Below, in pieces: positions 34,543-45,499 of a stretch of 64,000 nt of DNA. Each line of letters starts with the position of its first letter. The stretch's first letter is position 1. The DNA comes from Lunularia cruciata (taxonomy: Eukaryota; Streptophyta; Marchantiopsida; Lunulariales; Lunulariaceae), in NCBI GenBank assembly GCA_948567375.1, contig OX419755.1, forward strand, positions 32,245,001 through 32,309,000, read 5' to 3'. The position numbers were made by a program, and so were the translations under genes. Under the pieces are notes generated by a model. The model worked only from the letters and a program-made list of their open reading frames with translations, ran no database searches and was not told where the DNA came from.

Positions 34543-36158
34543 CCACCTTGCTAGTCTACCTTCAACATAAGGCTTGTTGAAGATTTACTTCAAAGCCTTG
34601 TGATCCATGACAATGGTGGCTTTCCCTCCAATCAAGTAGTGTCTAAACTTCTTGAGACCAAAGATCATTGCCAACCCTTCTCTCTCCGTGACAAAGTAGT
34701 TCTTCTCTACTGAAACCATCTGCCTACTAGCATAAGCTATTGGATGATCATGCCTTTCTTGGTCTAATTGACTAAGAGTGCATCCGATAGCTACATTAGA
34801 AGCATCAGTTAGAGGATGAAAGGCTTACTCCAATCAGGTTTAGCAAGAATTGGAGCTACAACAAGGGATTGCTTGAGCTCCTCAAAAGCTTTGAGAGCCT
34901 CTTTGTCTTCCAAAATCACCATGTAATCTACACCCTTCTTCATGTAGATGGTCAATGCATAAGCCTTGTTGGAAGATGAGAAGATGAATCTCCTATAGTA
35001 CCCAACCATCCCCAAGAATTGGCGTAACTTTGTCAAGCTTGAAGGGAATTGAAGGTCTGAGATTTTCCTCACCTTCTCAGGATCAACTGCTATTCCATCC
35101 TTGGAGATGATGTGCCCCAAAAGTAGACCTTCTTCACATCCAAAAATGCACTTCTTTGAGTTGAGTGATGCATTTGCCTCATCCAAGCGTTGCAAGACTT
35201 TGATTAGGTGCTCAAAGTGCTCCTCCTTGCTCCCATAGACACAAAAGTCATCAATGAAGTCTTTCACAAATTTCCCAATGAAAGGTTCAAATACCTTGTT
35301 CATGAACCATTGGAATGTGGATGGAGCATTGCAAAGCCCAAAAGGCATGACCTTGAAAGCGTAAGTTCTCCAAGGTGTGGTGAATGTGGTGAGTTGTTGA
35401 TGCTTTGGTGCAATCTTGATTTGGTTGTATCCACTATAACCTTCTCCAAAACTATACCTCTCATGACCTGCAACCTCCTCCAAGATCTCATCAATGAACG
35501 GCAATGGGTAGTAGTCCTTCTTGGTAATAGCATTGAGCTTCTTGTAATCCACACATATCCGAAGCTTGCCATTCTTTTTCTTCACAATGACAATTGGAGA
35601 CACCCATTCTGAATTCTCCACCTCAAAGATAAATCCAACCTCCTTGAGCTTATCAATCTCCTCCTTCACAACCAAAGATATTGGTGGGCTAATGCGACGT
35701 TGCTTTTGGCAGATTGGTCTTGCATGTGACTCCACCTCTATCTTGTGCTCCTCCAAGGTGACTTCCTTCAAATCCTTGTAACTAAAAGCAAACACATGGA
35801 TGAACTTGCGGAAAATCTCCTCAAATCTCACCTTCTCCTCCTTGGTAACATTTGGGCCATACTTGAGGGTAGCTAACCTTCTCTCTACCTCCTCAAGTGT
35901 CAATGGTGATTTGTCTGGGTCCTTCAAAACCTCTGGCTTAGGTGCAAAATCCATAGTACACAAGGGATATACATCTGAATCAGAATCAGATTCATCCTCC
36001 TCCGTGGAAGTCTCCTCCTCCATGCTTGTGTCCACACCTGAAGCTCCTTCTTCAAAATCTGATTCCCAATAATCAGAAGATGGTGTATCTGAATGTGAAG
36101 TGTTGGTGGTGTTAGTCACAAGAACAGTGACTCTATGGTTTGATGGCCCAATCCTCAA
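34543..36158 (-). CDS. GYP-C reverse transcriptase and RNase H
   Basis: 449 codons are open from 36158 to 34809. An acidic linker is followed by RICVDYKKLNAITKKDYYPL, FGEGYSGYNQIKIAP, FGLCNAPSTFQWFMNKVF and the active site DFIDDFCVYG. The thumb follows with LNSKKCIFGCEEGLLLGHII, then FLGMVGYYRRFI. The frame breaks at PFIL by a two-base deletion (GYP-A reads PFILYTDAS). RNase H continues at 34800-34543 with DASNVAIGCTLSQLD and DHKALK*IFNKP. RT itself looks complete. Confidence 0.88.
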
Positions 36159-36173
36159 GTACCCTTTGTGCCA

Positions 36174-36968
36174 TCAATCAGTTGTGCGTGCTGCTCTCAA
36201 CCATGGCCTCCCAAGAAGTAAGTCATAGCTTGAATCCTTCAAGACTTGGAAAGTCATGAGATTTTGAACTCCCATAACCAGAACTACCACTTTATCCATC
36301 ACCCCTACTGGTCGAACTTGTTGCTTGTATGCCATGCTCACCACAAATGTTGAAGGTCTTGAGGGTATCATACCCAATTTCTTCATCAACCTTTCTGACA
36401 TGGCATTCACTCCTGATCCTCCATCAACCAATGCATCCTTGATGTTGTGACCATTCACTCTCACATCAATCTTGGAGGCATATTCACAAGCCTCCCATGG
36501 TGCTGGCTTGGTGTCTACCACCCCCATTGATATTGAAACCTTTGCCTTCTTCTTCTTCTTGCTCCTTGTAGAACTCAAACCACCTCTAAGCTCCTTTCTC
36601 AAGGTAGGGTTCAAAGCAATTAATTGGCCCACTGTGATGTTAGCCTTGTGACTACCAACATCCTCCAACACATTGTAGTTCCATTGTTGCTTTGAGATCA
36701 AGAAGTCCTCCATCCCCAACTTCTTCCTTGGAGTCTCTGTTGTTGATGGTGTTGAGGTGTGAGTGCTCCTAGTAGACATAAGAGTATCCTTGCTTGAAGT
36801 AAATCCTTGAGAAGAGTGAACATCCTTTGCAAAACGAGCTCTCTTCTTCTCCTGTGCCAAAAGCTCCAAATTAAGACCCTTGGAGTTTGAGCACTCTCCC
36901 TTCTCATACTTGCTCTCAACCACATCTATGGATGCTATCCCCTTACCTTTGTTGGGATTAGGAGCCAC
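36174..36968 (-). CDS. GYP-C protease region
   Basis: 264 codons are open, in frame with RT apart from a TGA at 36174-36176. NPNKGKGIASIDVVE begins in the gag tail. KIDVRVNGHNIKDALVDGGS carries the protease loop as D-G-G-S, as in GYP-A, so this may be the family's normal variant. SSYDLLLGRPWLRAA closes the domain. Confidence 0.82.
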   Translation of the reverse strand: MAPNPNKGKGIASIDVVESKYEKGECSNSKGLNLELLAQEKKRARFAKDVHSSQGFTSSKDTLMSTRSTHTSTPSTTETPRKKLGMEDFLISKQQWNYNVLEDVGSHKANITVGQLIALNPTLRKELRGGLSSTRSKKKKKAKVSISMGVVDTKPAPWEACEYASKIDVRVNGHNIKDALVDGGSGVNAMSERLMKKLGMIPSRPSTFVVSMAYKQQVRPVGVMDKVVVLVMGVQNLMTFQVLKDSSYDLLLGRPWLRAARTTD

Positions 36969-37929
36969 TTGGGTTTCACTACCTCCCTCTTTCCCTCTAT
37001 TGGCTCACTCATAACCACTTCCTCCATGGTAAGTGAAATTTGGGCAATTCCTTTGGATATGGCCTCTTCCTCCACAACCAAAACAATTTTTATCATTGAA
37101 ATTGTTGGCTGGTTGGCCTCCTCTATATGGATAGTTTCCATAACTCCTAGGCCCTCTCCCTATATTCTGATCCACCTCTCTCTTCTCCCATAGTTGCACC
37201 ACATTGATCTTGAGATCCGCAAGTTGTTCTGTGATGGTTTGGAGTGGATCTTTTGGTAGAGGTGCAAGAACTAGAGCAACCACTACTTGTGGTGCAACCC
37301 TTTTCACCAAAGTATCAGAAGTTCCACCATTATTTTAGCCTTGAGGAGGATGCACAACCTTCTTCACAACCAAATCACTCTCATCCTCTTCCAAACTCTC
37401 CTCCATACGAATTGCGATCTTGATAGCTTCAACCCCGGAAGAAGGGTTTCTCATATCTCACCTTGCTTCTAATTTGTGGTCTCAACCCTCCCACAAAATT
37501 CTTGGTGAGCATGGCCCCTATTCCAATCATTGTAGTCTCTACATCATCCCCACCCTTCCTCAACACTATGCAAAATCTGGACTCTAACTTTTCCACTCTT
37601 TCCACATAGACTCTCACTTTCTCTCCATCTCCTTGCTTGAGGAATGTAACCTCACTCATCAATCCCTCATAACTCTCATCAGGAAGAAAGTTCTCAATAA
37701 GTGTTGAAGTCAAAGTCTCCCAAGGCTCCTCTTCCCCATCTCTCCTCTCTCTCTTTTAGTATTCTGACTCATACCATGTAAGTGTTGCATCCTCAAAGAA
37801 ATCTGGTAATAATGAGGCCCACTCATTCTTCCTCCTCTCATTGTTTCCTATGCAAGATCTCTTGAAGTCTCTCACAAAGGCCTCCACATCTTCTCCATCC
37901 TTGCCAAAGAAAACCGGAAGTTTCCCCAT
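36969..37929 (-). pseudogene. GYP-C gag
   Basis: ATG at 37929 opens MGKLPVFFGKDGEDVEAFV. The capsid continues to KVRYEKPFFRG at 37429 with one stop (about 37757). A frameshift near 37435 leads to the frame of 37310-37005, with a zinc knuckle CFGCGGRGHIQRNCP. A TGA near 37005 separates it from protease. One frameshift and two stops make it almost intact. Confidence 0.85.
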
Positions 37930-38162
37930 CTTAACCCCTCACTGTCTTTCTTTTCTCTCAATTTTTCTTTTCTTTTCTTTTCTCTCACTCTATTACTAAT
38001 AGAGTATATACATGACTAACACCATTTGAGAATAATCCACTCTAGGGAACACAAAAGGTTCAGGTTGCTCCAAGATTTCTATAGCAACATCAAATCCTAG
38101 AGTGCATATTAATCTAACTCTCATGGATATTTTATCCATAAGTTGAAAGATTATCTCCATCA

Positions 38163-38636
38163 CTAATCTTGAGAACTAGCTGATGAAGGTGGGAGTATTT
38201 CTGTAGCTGTACTAAGACTCTCTCCAAGATCCTTCACCAAAGTCTCCAAAAGTGCTTTTACTCCACTACACTCATGTCCTTTTGGAAGTCCTTCCACTCC
38301 ACAAACCTCACATAACTCCTTGGTCTTAGATCTTCTCCCTCCTAATCTTGGTAAAGAAGGTCCAACATGCAAACCCAAGTCAAGTAAGCCTCCCCTTTCC
38401 CTCAATCTCTTGCTCTCAAAGGTCAAGGGATATGAACTTGCCTTATGTCCCTTCTCTCCTCATAGAAAGCACTTAGGCTCACTCTTTCCTCCAAGTGGTG
38501 TAGGTTTTTGAATCCTCGCAACACTCTCTTCATATTCTATTGTAAACTCTCTTTTCCTCAAATCCACCCCTACAATCACCTCAAACTCTTGGGAAACCTT
38601 GCATAATCTCAATTTCCACTCTTGATAACCCTCCAT
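38163..38636 (-). pseudogene. ORF0 of GYP-C
   Basis: ATG at 38636 (MEGYQEWKLRLCKVSQEFEV) to TAG at 38163 gives 157 codons with a single internal stop, at the second Cys of the knuckle (CFL*GEKGHKASSY). The rest, including KTKELCEVCGVEGLP and KGHEC, is intact. It has its own start and its own stop 234 bases before gag. This single-copy arrangement shows what the GYP-A block looked like before duplication. Confidence 0.72.
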
Positions 38637-38737
38637 GTTCCCAAGATGAATCTAAACACTCAAACATGTTTTTTGTTGATCTCAAACTCCTCATGCATGA
38701 GATCTTCACTTTGCAAAATTGACCCTTTCTCACAATG

Positions 38738-39175
38738 TCACTCAAGTTTCTAGACTAAAGTCAAGTAAAATCAAAAAGTAGAAAGGAATATCCATTCACA
38801 TGGGCATATTCCCCTAAGCATGTGGTCTTATCTTGACCCAATCACTAAGTCAAGGATTCCTTCACATGGGCTATCTTTGGACTAAAGAAGAATCCAAAAC
38901 AAAAAGGCTTGCGGGCCCAAGAGTTCTAAACTCTTTCCTCAAAGCCAAAAACCTAGGAATAATACCAAGTCAACACACTAAAATCCAAAATAGTGGTGCT
39001 CATCTTTTCTACTTCCTCTAAATTAAGGTCCCCTCTATCTTAGCTATGACTAACTTTAGCTAACCATGACTAATATAGAACCATCCTTTATCTCTATATA
39101 AATAATATCTCTTAAGTACTTGTAATATCAAGCTAAATATCACAATACCATACACATGCACAAATGAGTGTTACA
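38738..39175 (-). repeat. 5' LTR of GYP-C, truncated
   Basis: It matches 32617-33049 with about nine differences. The U5 side (about 260 bases), the primer site and most of the leader are deleted, and the LTR directly meets ORF0 leader sequence at 38737. Confidence 0.9.
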
Positions 39176-39310
39176 GTCCGAAGACCAGAAGCTGGTGACT
39201 ATGACTTGGACCAAGGTTCCCTATCTCAGCAAAGACTGTGTTGCAAGTGTTAGCGAGATTAGAAGAAGAGAACTTGGAATTAAAGAAGAGTATAATCCGA
39301 GGTGAGGAGG
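39176..39310 (+). repeat. LL-2 junction: protease end fused to LTR ORF piece
   Basis: 39176-39225 continues the protease linker of LL-2 (SEDQKLVTMTW). From about 39226 to 39310 the sequence matches 27498-27582 of the LTR coiled coil, including TTAGAAGAAGAGAACTTGG. The shared AAAGACT-GTTGCA-type sequence at the join suggests illegitimate recombination that removed RT, integrase and most of the 3' LTR. Confidence 0.75.
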
Positions 39311-40345
39311 ATCTTCTTCTTAAACTTCTTCATCCAAGTCTTTGGAAGACAAAGCCATTGAATCTTTGGATTTTTCTTCATCTTTTGACAAAGTCATTTT
39401 CTTGAGGTGAGGAATCCTCATCCAACTCATCCAACTCTAGCTTTTGATCTTTGGACAAGATGTCCTTGAACCTCAAATTTCAAAATTTGGGACGTGGGCT
39501 CAAACGTGTGATACCTTAATTGATGTGTGGTATCCTCTATCATGACATTGATGCTAGAACCCAAATCAATAGGTACCAATTTGATCATGCAACCCTCAAT
39601 TTCTACATCTACTTCAAGAGATCTCAAATCTTCTTGTTCAATATGATACATGGCTGGTGGTATATCTTTCTTGGTCATCACACTTACTTTCTTGAGGGCC
39701 AAACTTGGTTGCTTCTTATATAGCTTGTTGTCCTCCTACAATTGCTTAAATGTTATGTTGGCCTTCGTGGACACCAAATCTGTCATAATCTTGTATTGAG
39801 GTACTCCACCCAACTTCACCTTCTTTGTCTTTGTCTTTGGGTTCAAAGTCTCATCCTGCTCAAACCTTACTTTGGGTCTCTTTAAGATGGTGATTGGAGT
39901 ACCAATGGTCTGATCCTAAGGTACTTTGGGTTTACTCACCTCTGCTTGAATCAGATCCTCTACTTTGGATCTGATGTTATTTGTAAACATGGTAGGTTTT
40001 ATCTTTGGGTGTACCTCCAAACTCATTTCCTGAGTTTGTTGCATTGCCTCTTGGATTTTTTTTTGGCAATGCTTTGGCCTTGGTTTAGCCAAGAACTTCT
40101 TCTCCTTAATTGATAGGATTGCTTTAGGCCAAAGTTGCTATTGCATTTCTTGAGGACAAAGAAGTAGTGCTTACTTCTTTGGGATCACACTTCTTCTTCC
40201 CCAAGCATGTTTCAACTCTCAGCACATCAAGATCCTGACATTTCCCTTTTGGGATTGGACTTCCTTCTTGAGGTCTCTCCTCCTCAAGAGTTATACAATT
40301 CACTGTAGCGTCTCCCTTTGATTGTAGTGCAGCTCTCTCAACTAG
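39311..40345 (-). pseudogene. LL-1 protease region
   Basis: 39702-39427 reads MALKKVSVMTKKDIPPAMYH, VPIDLGSSINVMIEDTTH and LRYHTFEPTSQILKFE, colinear with LL-2 31930-32160. Downstream comes KDQKLELDELDEDSSPQE, ending at the LL-2 junction. The upstream Lys-rich helix is decayed. The region from here to RT is lost. Confidence 0.75.
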
Positions 40346-41253
40346 GATCTATACATACTTCACTGAAGGCTTTGGGTTGGGTGGTTGAGGGCACTGATTT
40401 CTAACATGGCCCGAACCTTTACAATTTCTACAAAGTGGAACATACCTAATTTGACATCTCAGCTCAAGACAATTGGAAGACCAATGGCCCATGGAGCCGC
40501 AATTGTAGCCCAGTGCAACAATTTGAGGTATATATTGGGTGCACATTGGCATTCTTTGTTGGGGAGTAATGTTGTTATACTCTCTTGGTCCATACCTTGG
40601 ACTTGGTACAATTTTCTCACCTAAGGCTATACCTCGTTCTAGTCCCACCTTGAAACCCAATCAATTTGTTGCATTGGAAATGCAATTCTTGTCAAGCACT
40701 CAGTGTGAGCATGATCTAACTTGCCACATGCAGTACACCACACATTTGGTCTTCTAAATGAAAGGGGTTTTCTTCTATCCTTCATTTGAATCTTGAAGTC
40801 CACAAAATCTTTTATAAGAGTCTCCAACTTAGCATCTATCTTTTTGATGCCTTTAGTTGGAGTATTCAATGCCTTCTTTCCCCCTTATCTTTGGTTCTTC
40901 TTTGGGTTTACATCTTCTTTTGATTCCAAAGAAGAGCTAGATAAAGTAGAGGATTCTGCCAAAGAAAGAGAGATACTGCAAGATGCCCTTCATTTTGGCT
41001 TCTTGCCTTTCTTCTATTATTGGCTAAATGAGAATGACTCACCTCATATCTAACAATGTGCTTGAGTACTTTGTCTAGGGAAGTTACACTCCTCTCCTTG
41101 GCAAAAATGCAAATCTTTGGTGACAATCCTCCAAGGAACCAGGTAAGGACTTGGGCATTGGAGTAACCCACCACACCGGATTGCTTTGGTACTTGGTTCA
41201 ATAACAACATGAACTGCTCAGAGTAGTTTCTCAACTTTTCATTCTTACCCCGG
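40346..41253 (-). pseudogene. LL-1 gag, C-terminal half
   Basis: 41234-40908 carries NYSEQFMLLLNQVPKQSGVV and FLGGLSPKICIFAKE. 40869-40639 has a zinc knuckle CTACGKLDHAHTEC. 40660-40349 has two more, NCGSMGHWSSNC and CRNCKGSGHVRNQC. Three knuckles in a gag nucleocapsid is notable. The capsid is split from its N-terminal half by the solo LTR at 41254. Confidence 0.8.
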
Positions 41254-43478
41254 TGTTGTACTTTTCTTTTCTCTCTTTGGGAACATACAAGGTGCCTACC
41301 TATGGAGATTGCAGATTAGAGGCTGTAGGTAAACCTATAACAACTTGTTTGAACATGTGTGTTACCTAATAGTCAGAACCCTCCACTCTCGTAACTAGTA
41401 CTCTTACTATCAGGTAGGGTAGTGATGGGCAACCTAATCTGTCATCACAACATGCACTCTTGGTCTACTGGTCATCACTTCCAACATTACCAAGGAGAAA
41501 TACATAGCACTCCTAGAATGAAAGAACCTAAGTGCAATGCCCGCACACCAATCCAAACCAATTGGGCATACAAACAAGCATGCAAGCACACAAAGGATCC
41601 AATCACAAAGATACGACAACAACTCTTTGTGCTTTTTGTTGGAAAAGAGCTTTAGAGCCTTTGTACTTTGTCATCAAGCTAATTTCAACCTAAACTCCAA
41701 GTCTCCTCCAAGCTGTACTTCAGATCTCAACAAATTCCTACCCCACGTGGGGATTTCTTATGTCTTCTTGATGGGGAAAACTCTATGCATCTCATATGAA
41801 CATAACTCTTTTTTATAGCTTGGATTCAAGTGTTCTAGGATTCAATGGAAATCATGTGAGATAATCTTTTCAATGATATAAAACAAACCTCAATCAGATC
41901 ACTAAAACTCCCTTGACAAGCTCTCAAAGTTGGCCAGAATTTTGCAATTCTCACCCTAATTTCAAAATCCCCTTTTTAAGGTTTTGCCCCTCGTTCTTGC
42001 CAACTTTCCCCTCATTTCTAAATCAGATGCACACTTGATCCTCAAAAAACACTCTGGAAATCTGAACTCTCAATCATAGTCACAAAAGTGAGAAAATTGA
42101 CACTCAATTAGGATTGAAGAAAGAAATGATCATCCAAGCTTACGACAGTCTTTTCAGTAAAAATTGTTGCATCAGATCTCACTCTTTATGAGTCCAAAGC
42201 CAACTAAATTTTCCATAGTAGTTGGTAATGCTCTTGGTTAACACTTTGCAAAGTTTGATTGCCTAACCCAATCCCAATCCCTAGATATAGATCAATTCCT
42301 GAGTTGTGCTAACTTGTGAGCTTTGCAGACCCAAGTATACTTGATCCAAGACCCTGAATTCTCTATTTAAAGAATTCACATCAAAACTTCACAAAAAGTT
42401 GCACATCCTAACCAATAACAAGAATGGAAATTTTCATAAGGTATCTTGAACCACAACTTGGGAATGACCAAAACTCCAAACCTGATTACTAGCTCTTCTC
42501 CATCACCTTACACCTGAAGAGCTTCAACTTCAATCAACCAGATCTGATTTGAGATTGATCCAAAACTAAAAGTTTTTGTGATCAATACTGTAATCACTTT
42601 GTCTAATCTTCAATCCTACTAATAGATAGTGAAAAATGTCTCAAGAAGCTTTTTCAATTGCCTACTTTGTGCTCTTAGGTATGAATTTTACCCCCTTGAT
42701 TTAATCTGTTTTATCCCTCTCAGAATCAGCTCTAATTGTGTAATTTCTATCTTCAGATCGTAGACTATTAGTTCCTCTTTCCAACCATGTTCTTTGTTCC
42801 CCAAATGGCCTCCCCAAACTCCTTTGATGGTCAAAAAACTCCAGACTTCTCTCTTGGAACCCAATCTCTTGCTCATTTGTCCTTTAGTCATTTTACTTTT
42901 TGAAAAATGGACCCCACAACTCCACCTTGAAGCTTATGAGAGAGAATTTAGGCATTCCCCAACTATAGAAGCACATATATTGTAAAGTCCCAAAAATGCT
43001 CATAAGTAAGCATCATAAGGACAATAGGATCCAGGTTTCCTATCACCGACTTCACAAATACCTCCCCAAAACATGCAACCACCTAGTCCCGTAAGTTGTC
43101 ACGGTGCAAAATCTGAAGCCTGATGAGAAAAGGATTCAGGAATGGCAGATCAGGAGCATGGGACATCTCATGCTCAAACGCTTCCTTTGATGTTCTACCA
43201 CTCGCGCACTACTACAACTCTCACTCCCAACATCCTCCTCCTTCTCAAGACTCCTCTACTAAAACACACCCCCGTCTCTCCACTTGCTCTCATCTTTATT
43301 CATTAGAGCCCTCAAACATGATAAGATTGTAACCCACATGGCCAATCACATACATATACATAGATTGCTTACATGGCAGCATCTCATCTGTTGGATCTAG
43401 TAGACAACCTAGCCCACTAATGTGGAGATAAAAATGATAAGTCACTTTTTTATGGGCTATGCAAACCACAACACGACA
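41254..43478. repeat. Solo LTR (2225 bp) inserted in LL-1 gag
   Basis: It starts TGTTGTACTTTTC and ends CACAACACGACA, flanked by CCGG at 41250-41253 and 43479-43482. The gag reading of LL-1 (NNLDR / GKNEKLR on the minus strand) is restored exactly when it is removed. It contains no coding region; only short unrelated open stretches occur. 19143-19548 is a partial second copy. TG...CA ends point to an LTR; orientation unknown. Confidence 0.75.
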
Positions 43479-44439
43479 CCGGTCCAAATTATTGAGTGCT
43501 GCAAAGACACCCATATCATAATCAACCTCCTGAAACCGTTCCAAGAAGTTGTCTTGCAAGTCTGTCCAATTGGCTGGTTTGAACCCCTTCTGGGTTATAT
43601 GGGTGTACTAGCTCCTAGCTTTCCTTTGGAGCAGAATTGGGAAAATACAACCAATCCGGAGAGTCGTGTCCCTTGTTTGCAAAGGAAATCACTTCAAACT
43701 CCTCAATGAACTCATCAAGGTCTTCATCATGTTCCGTCCCCTTGTACTTCTGGTATGCTTCTCTGGTGATAACTAAAGAAGTCATGTTGTAAGTCCAATG
43801 AGTAGGCTACGGTGGTGCCAAACTTGATTGACCCAAGGTACTAACCGATGATTGTGCTTTAGATTCAGTCCAAGGTACTAAATTCAACATTGGGTCTTTG
43901 TTGATAGGTTCTTCTTTTGAGGGTATGTTGACTTCAACCCAAGGTGGAAGAATACGGTCAATATCATCAATTTTCTCTACAAGATCCCTTCAAACTATTT
44001 GGGGAATCTTGTGTAAGATGTATTGACACTCTTCTTTATTCAAGATTCATGTTGTCCTTTCACAAATAATTTCTTTTAAATAACCAATTCCCTTAACATT
44101 TTTGGAGGAAGTTAGTGTGTTAAGTCACAATGAATATGTTTATCCGCTTACATCTTTCTTTCTCTTGGGATGAGAGGATGTAAAGTAGCCTTGCCACCCA
44201 ACTTCTTATTTCTTTTGTTTTAGTTCTCTCTAGGCTTCTTGAACTTTGTGAAGAAGTTGTAGGTCCAACGCCTCCTCATATTCTTTGCTAGTGCATTGGC
44301 TCTTCCGACATGCTTCTTCTTCACATTGTAAAGTTTATCTACAAGCCTTCTCCTCCTATTGTTCTCTCAAGGTAGACATTCATGTTTGTTGGACAATCAG
44401 CTCAAAATTTGGCTTTGTATTCATCCACTCCTAAGATTT
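43479..44439 (-). pseudogene. LL-1 gag, N-terminal half
   Basis: The minus strand reads KEECQYILHKIPQIV, REAYQKYKGTEHDEDLDEFI and DNFLERFQEVDYDMGVFAAL (43559 onwards), colinear with LL-2 29750-30330. Stops and frameshifts interrupt it. Confidence 0.75.
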
Positions 44440-44459
44440 GTATCCCTAGTAGCAATGCT
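44440..44459 (-). promoter_or_regulatory. Primer binding site of LL-1, decayed
   Basis: The minus strand TAGCATTGCTACTAGGGATA aligns with TGGTGCCACTGCAAGGGATT of LL-2 at the same distance from the LTR. Confidence 0.6.
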
Positions 44460-45006
44460 AAAAATATGATAACCTAACAAGTATATCTTTTGTAGTAATT
44501 TGTAGGTAATCATTCATTCCCATAAAGATATTACTCAAAAATGCTCAAATACAAAGTAAAATGTCACAAACAATTTGTTGATTAAGTCTTTAATATCTTG
44601 GGTAGAAACCACACCCAAAAGAGAGTAACAAGCACTTAATCACAATCTTGTCACAAATTAACATCACCCATAATCACAATTCATCAATTTCTTTCCAAAC
44701 CAATCCAGATTGTGACAATGTAGTTCTCCCAAAGAAGGTTGTATCACCATGAAATGACTTTGCCTTGGAATTGCATTCCACCCTTCCACTAAAGGTACAA
44801 CTCCCTCAATTGAAATTGCTTTGCATCAATCTAGCACTATGATCACAAATGCAAAATACTACCAACACTACAATTCCTCACACATTTGTCAAGGCATTGC
44901 TTTTGATTGCACTCCACTCAAGATCAAACACACAAAATGGAAATCAGAGCTAGAATCCAATATCTAACACTCTTTGATTGCAATTTGAACTTCTCTCAAT
45001 ACTCAT

Positions 45007-45008
<2 letters not shown>

Positions 45009-45039
<31 letters not shown>
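45009..45039. repeat. (AC)n microsatellite
   Basis: About 31 bases of alternating AC within R-U5 of the LL-1 5' LTR. Confidence 0.95.
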
Positions 45040-45040
<1 letters not shown>

Positions 45041-45499
45041 GATTGATACTCTAAATTAAGCTAAAATGACAAGTATTGAGTTACAACACTTCACTTTACT
45101 CAACTTCAAAAATATGAAATATTGAACAATAACTCACTATGCATGTCTCCTTTAAATAGGCAATGCACTCAATAGTTATCTAAACTACCTAAACTACTTC
45201 AATTGCTACATTACCAACCTATCAATCCAAAATGACATTCCACTTCTTCATATCTATGTCTTCAAATCTCAAAATTATTATTAATCCAATATGATGTCTA
45301 CTTCTACTTTGGCCTCTACACCCAATGTAACTTTGATCTTCTCCTCTACTTTGGGTTCATCTACTACTACTATTTCTTCTATTTCTATCATATCTTCAAT
45401 TTGAACTGAAATTGAAGTAAGGGGTATCCTAATTACTTCTTCCTTTCCGATCCTAACTTCTTCTACAAACTTAGATAACTCATTCCTACCTCAACTAGT

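Larger units (their letters stand above)
32358..39175 (-). mobile_element. GYP-C: best-preserved member of the GYP-A family
   Basis: In minus orientation: 5' LTR (39175-38738, U5 and primer site deleted), ORF0, gag, protease, RT, RNase H, integrase and 3' LTR (33049-32358). It is inserted in the protease of LL-2. The flanks GTTC and GTCC suggest a mutated 4-5 base duplication. The overlapping parts of the two LTRs differ at about nine positions in 430, so it is one of the youngest insertions here. Confidence 0.92.
25545..39310 (+). mobile_element. LL-2: second long-LTR gypsy element, 3' part deleted
   Basis: The plus-strand order is 5' LTR (25545-29338), primer site (29348), gag, protease (to 32357 and 39176-39225), with GYP-C inside. 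RT, RNase H and integrase are gone: at about 39226 the protease frame joins 85 bases of LTR coding sequence homologous to 27498-27582. The left end lies in the RT of LL-1. The right end is a deletion junction with LL-1 protease at 39311. Confidence 0.82.

Noticed and set aside
35208-35612. 134-codon plus-strand open frame
   Set aside because: Antisense shadow of the well-supported GYP-C reverse transcriptase.
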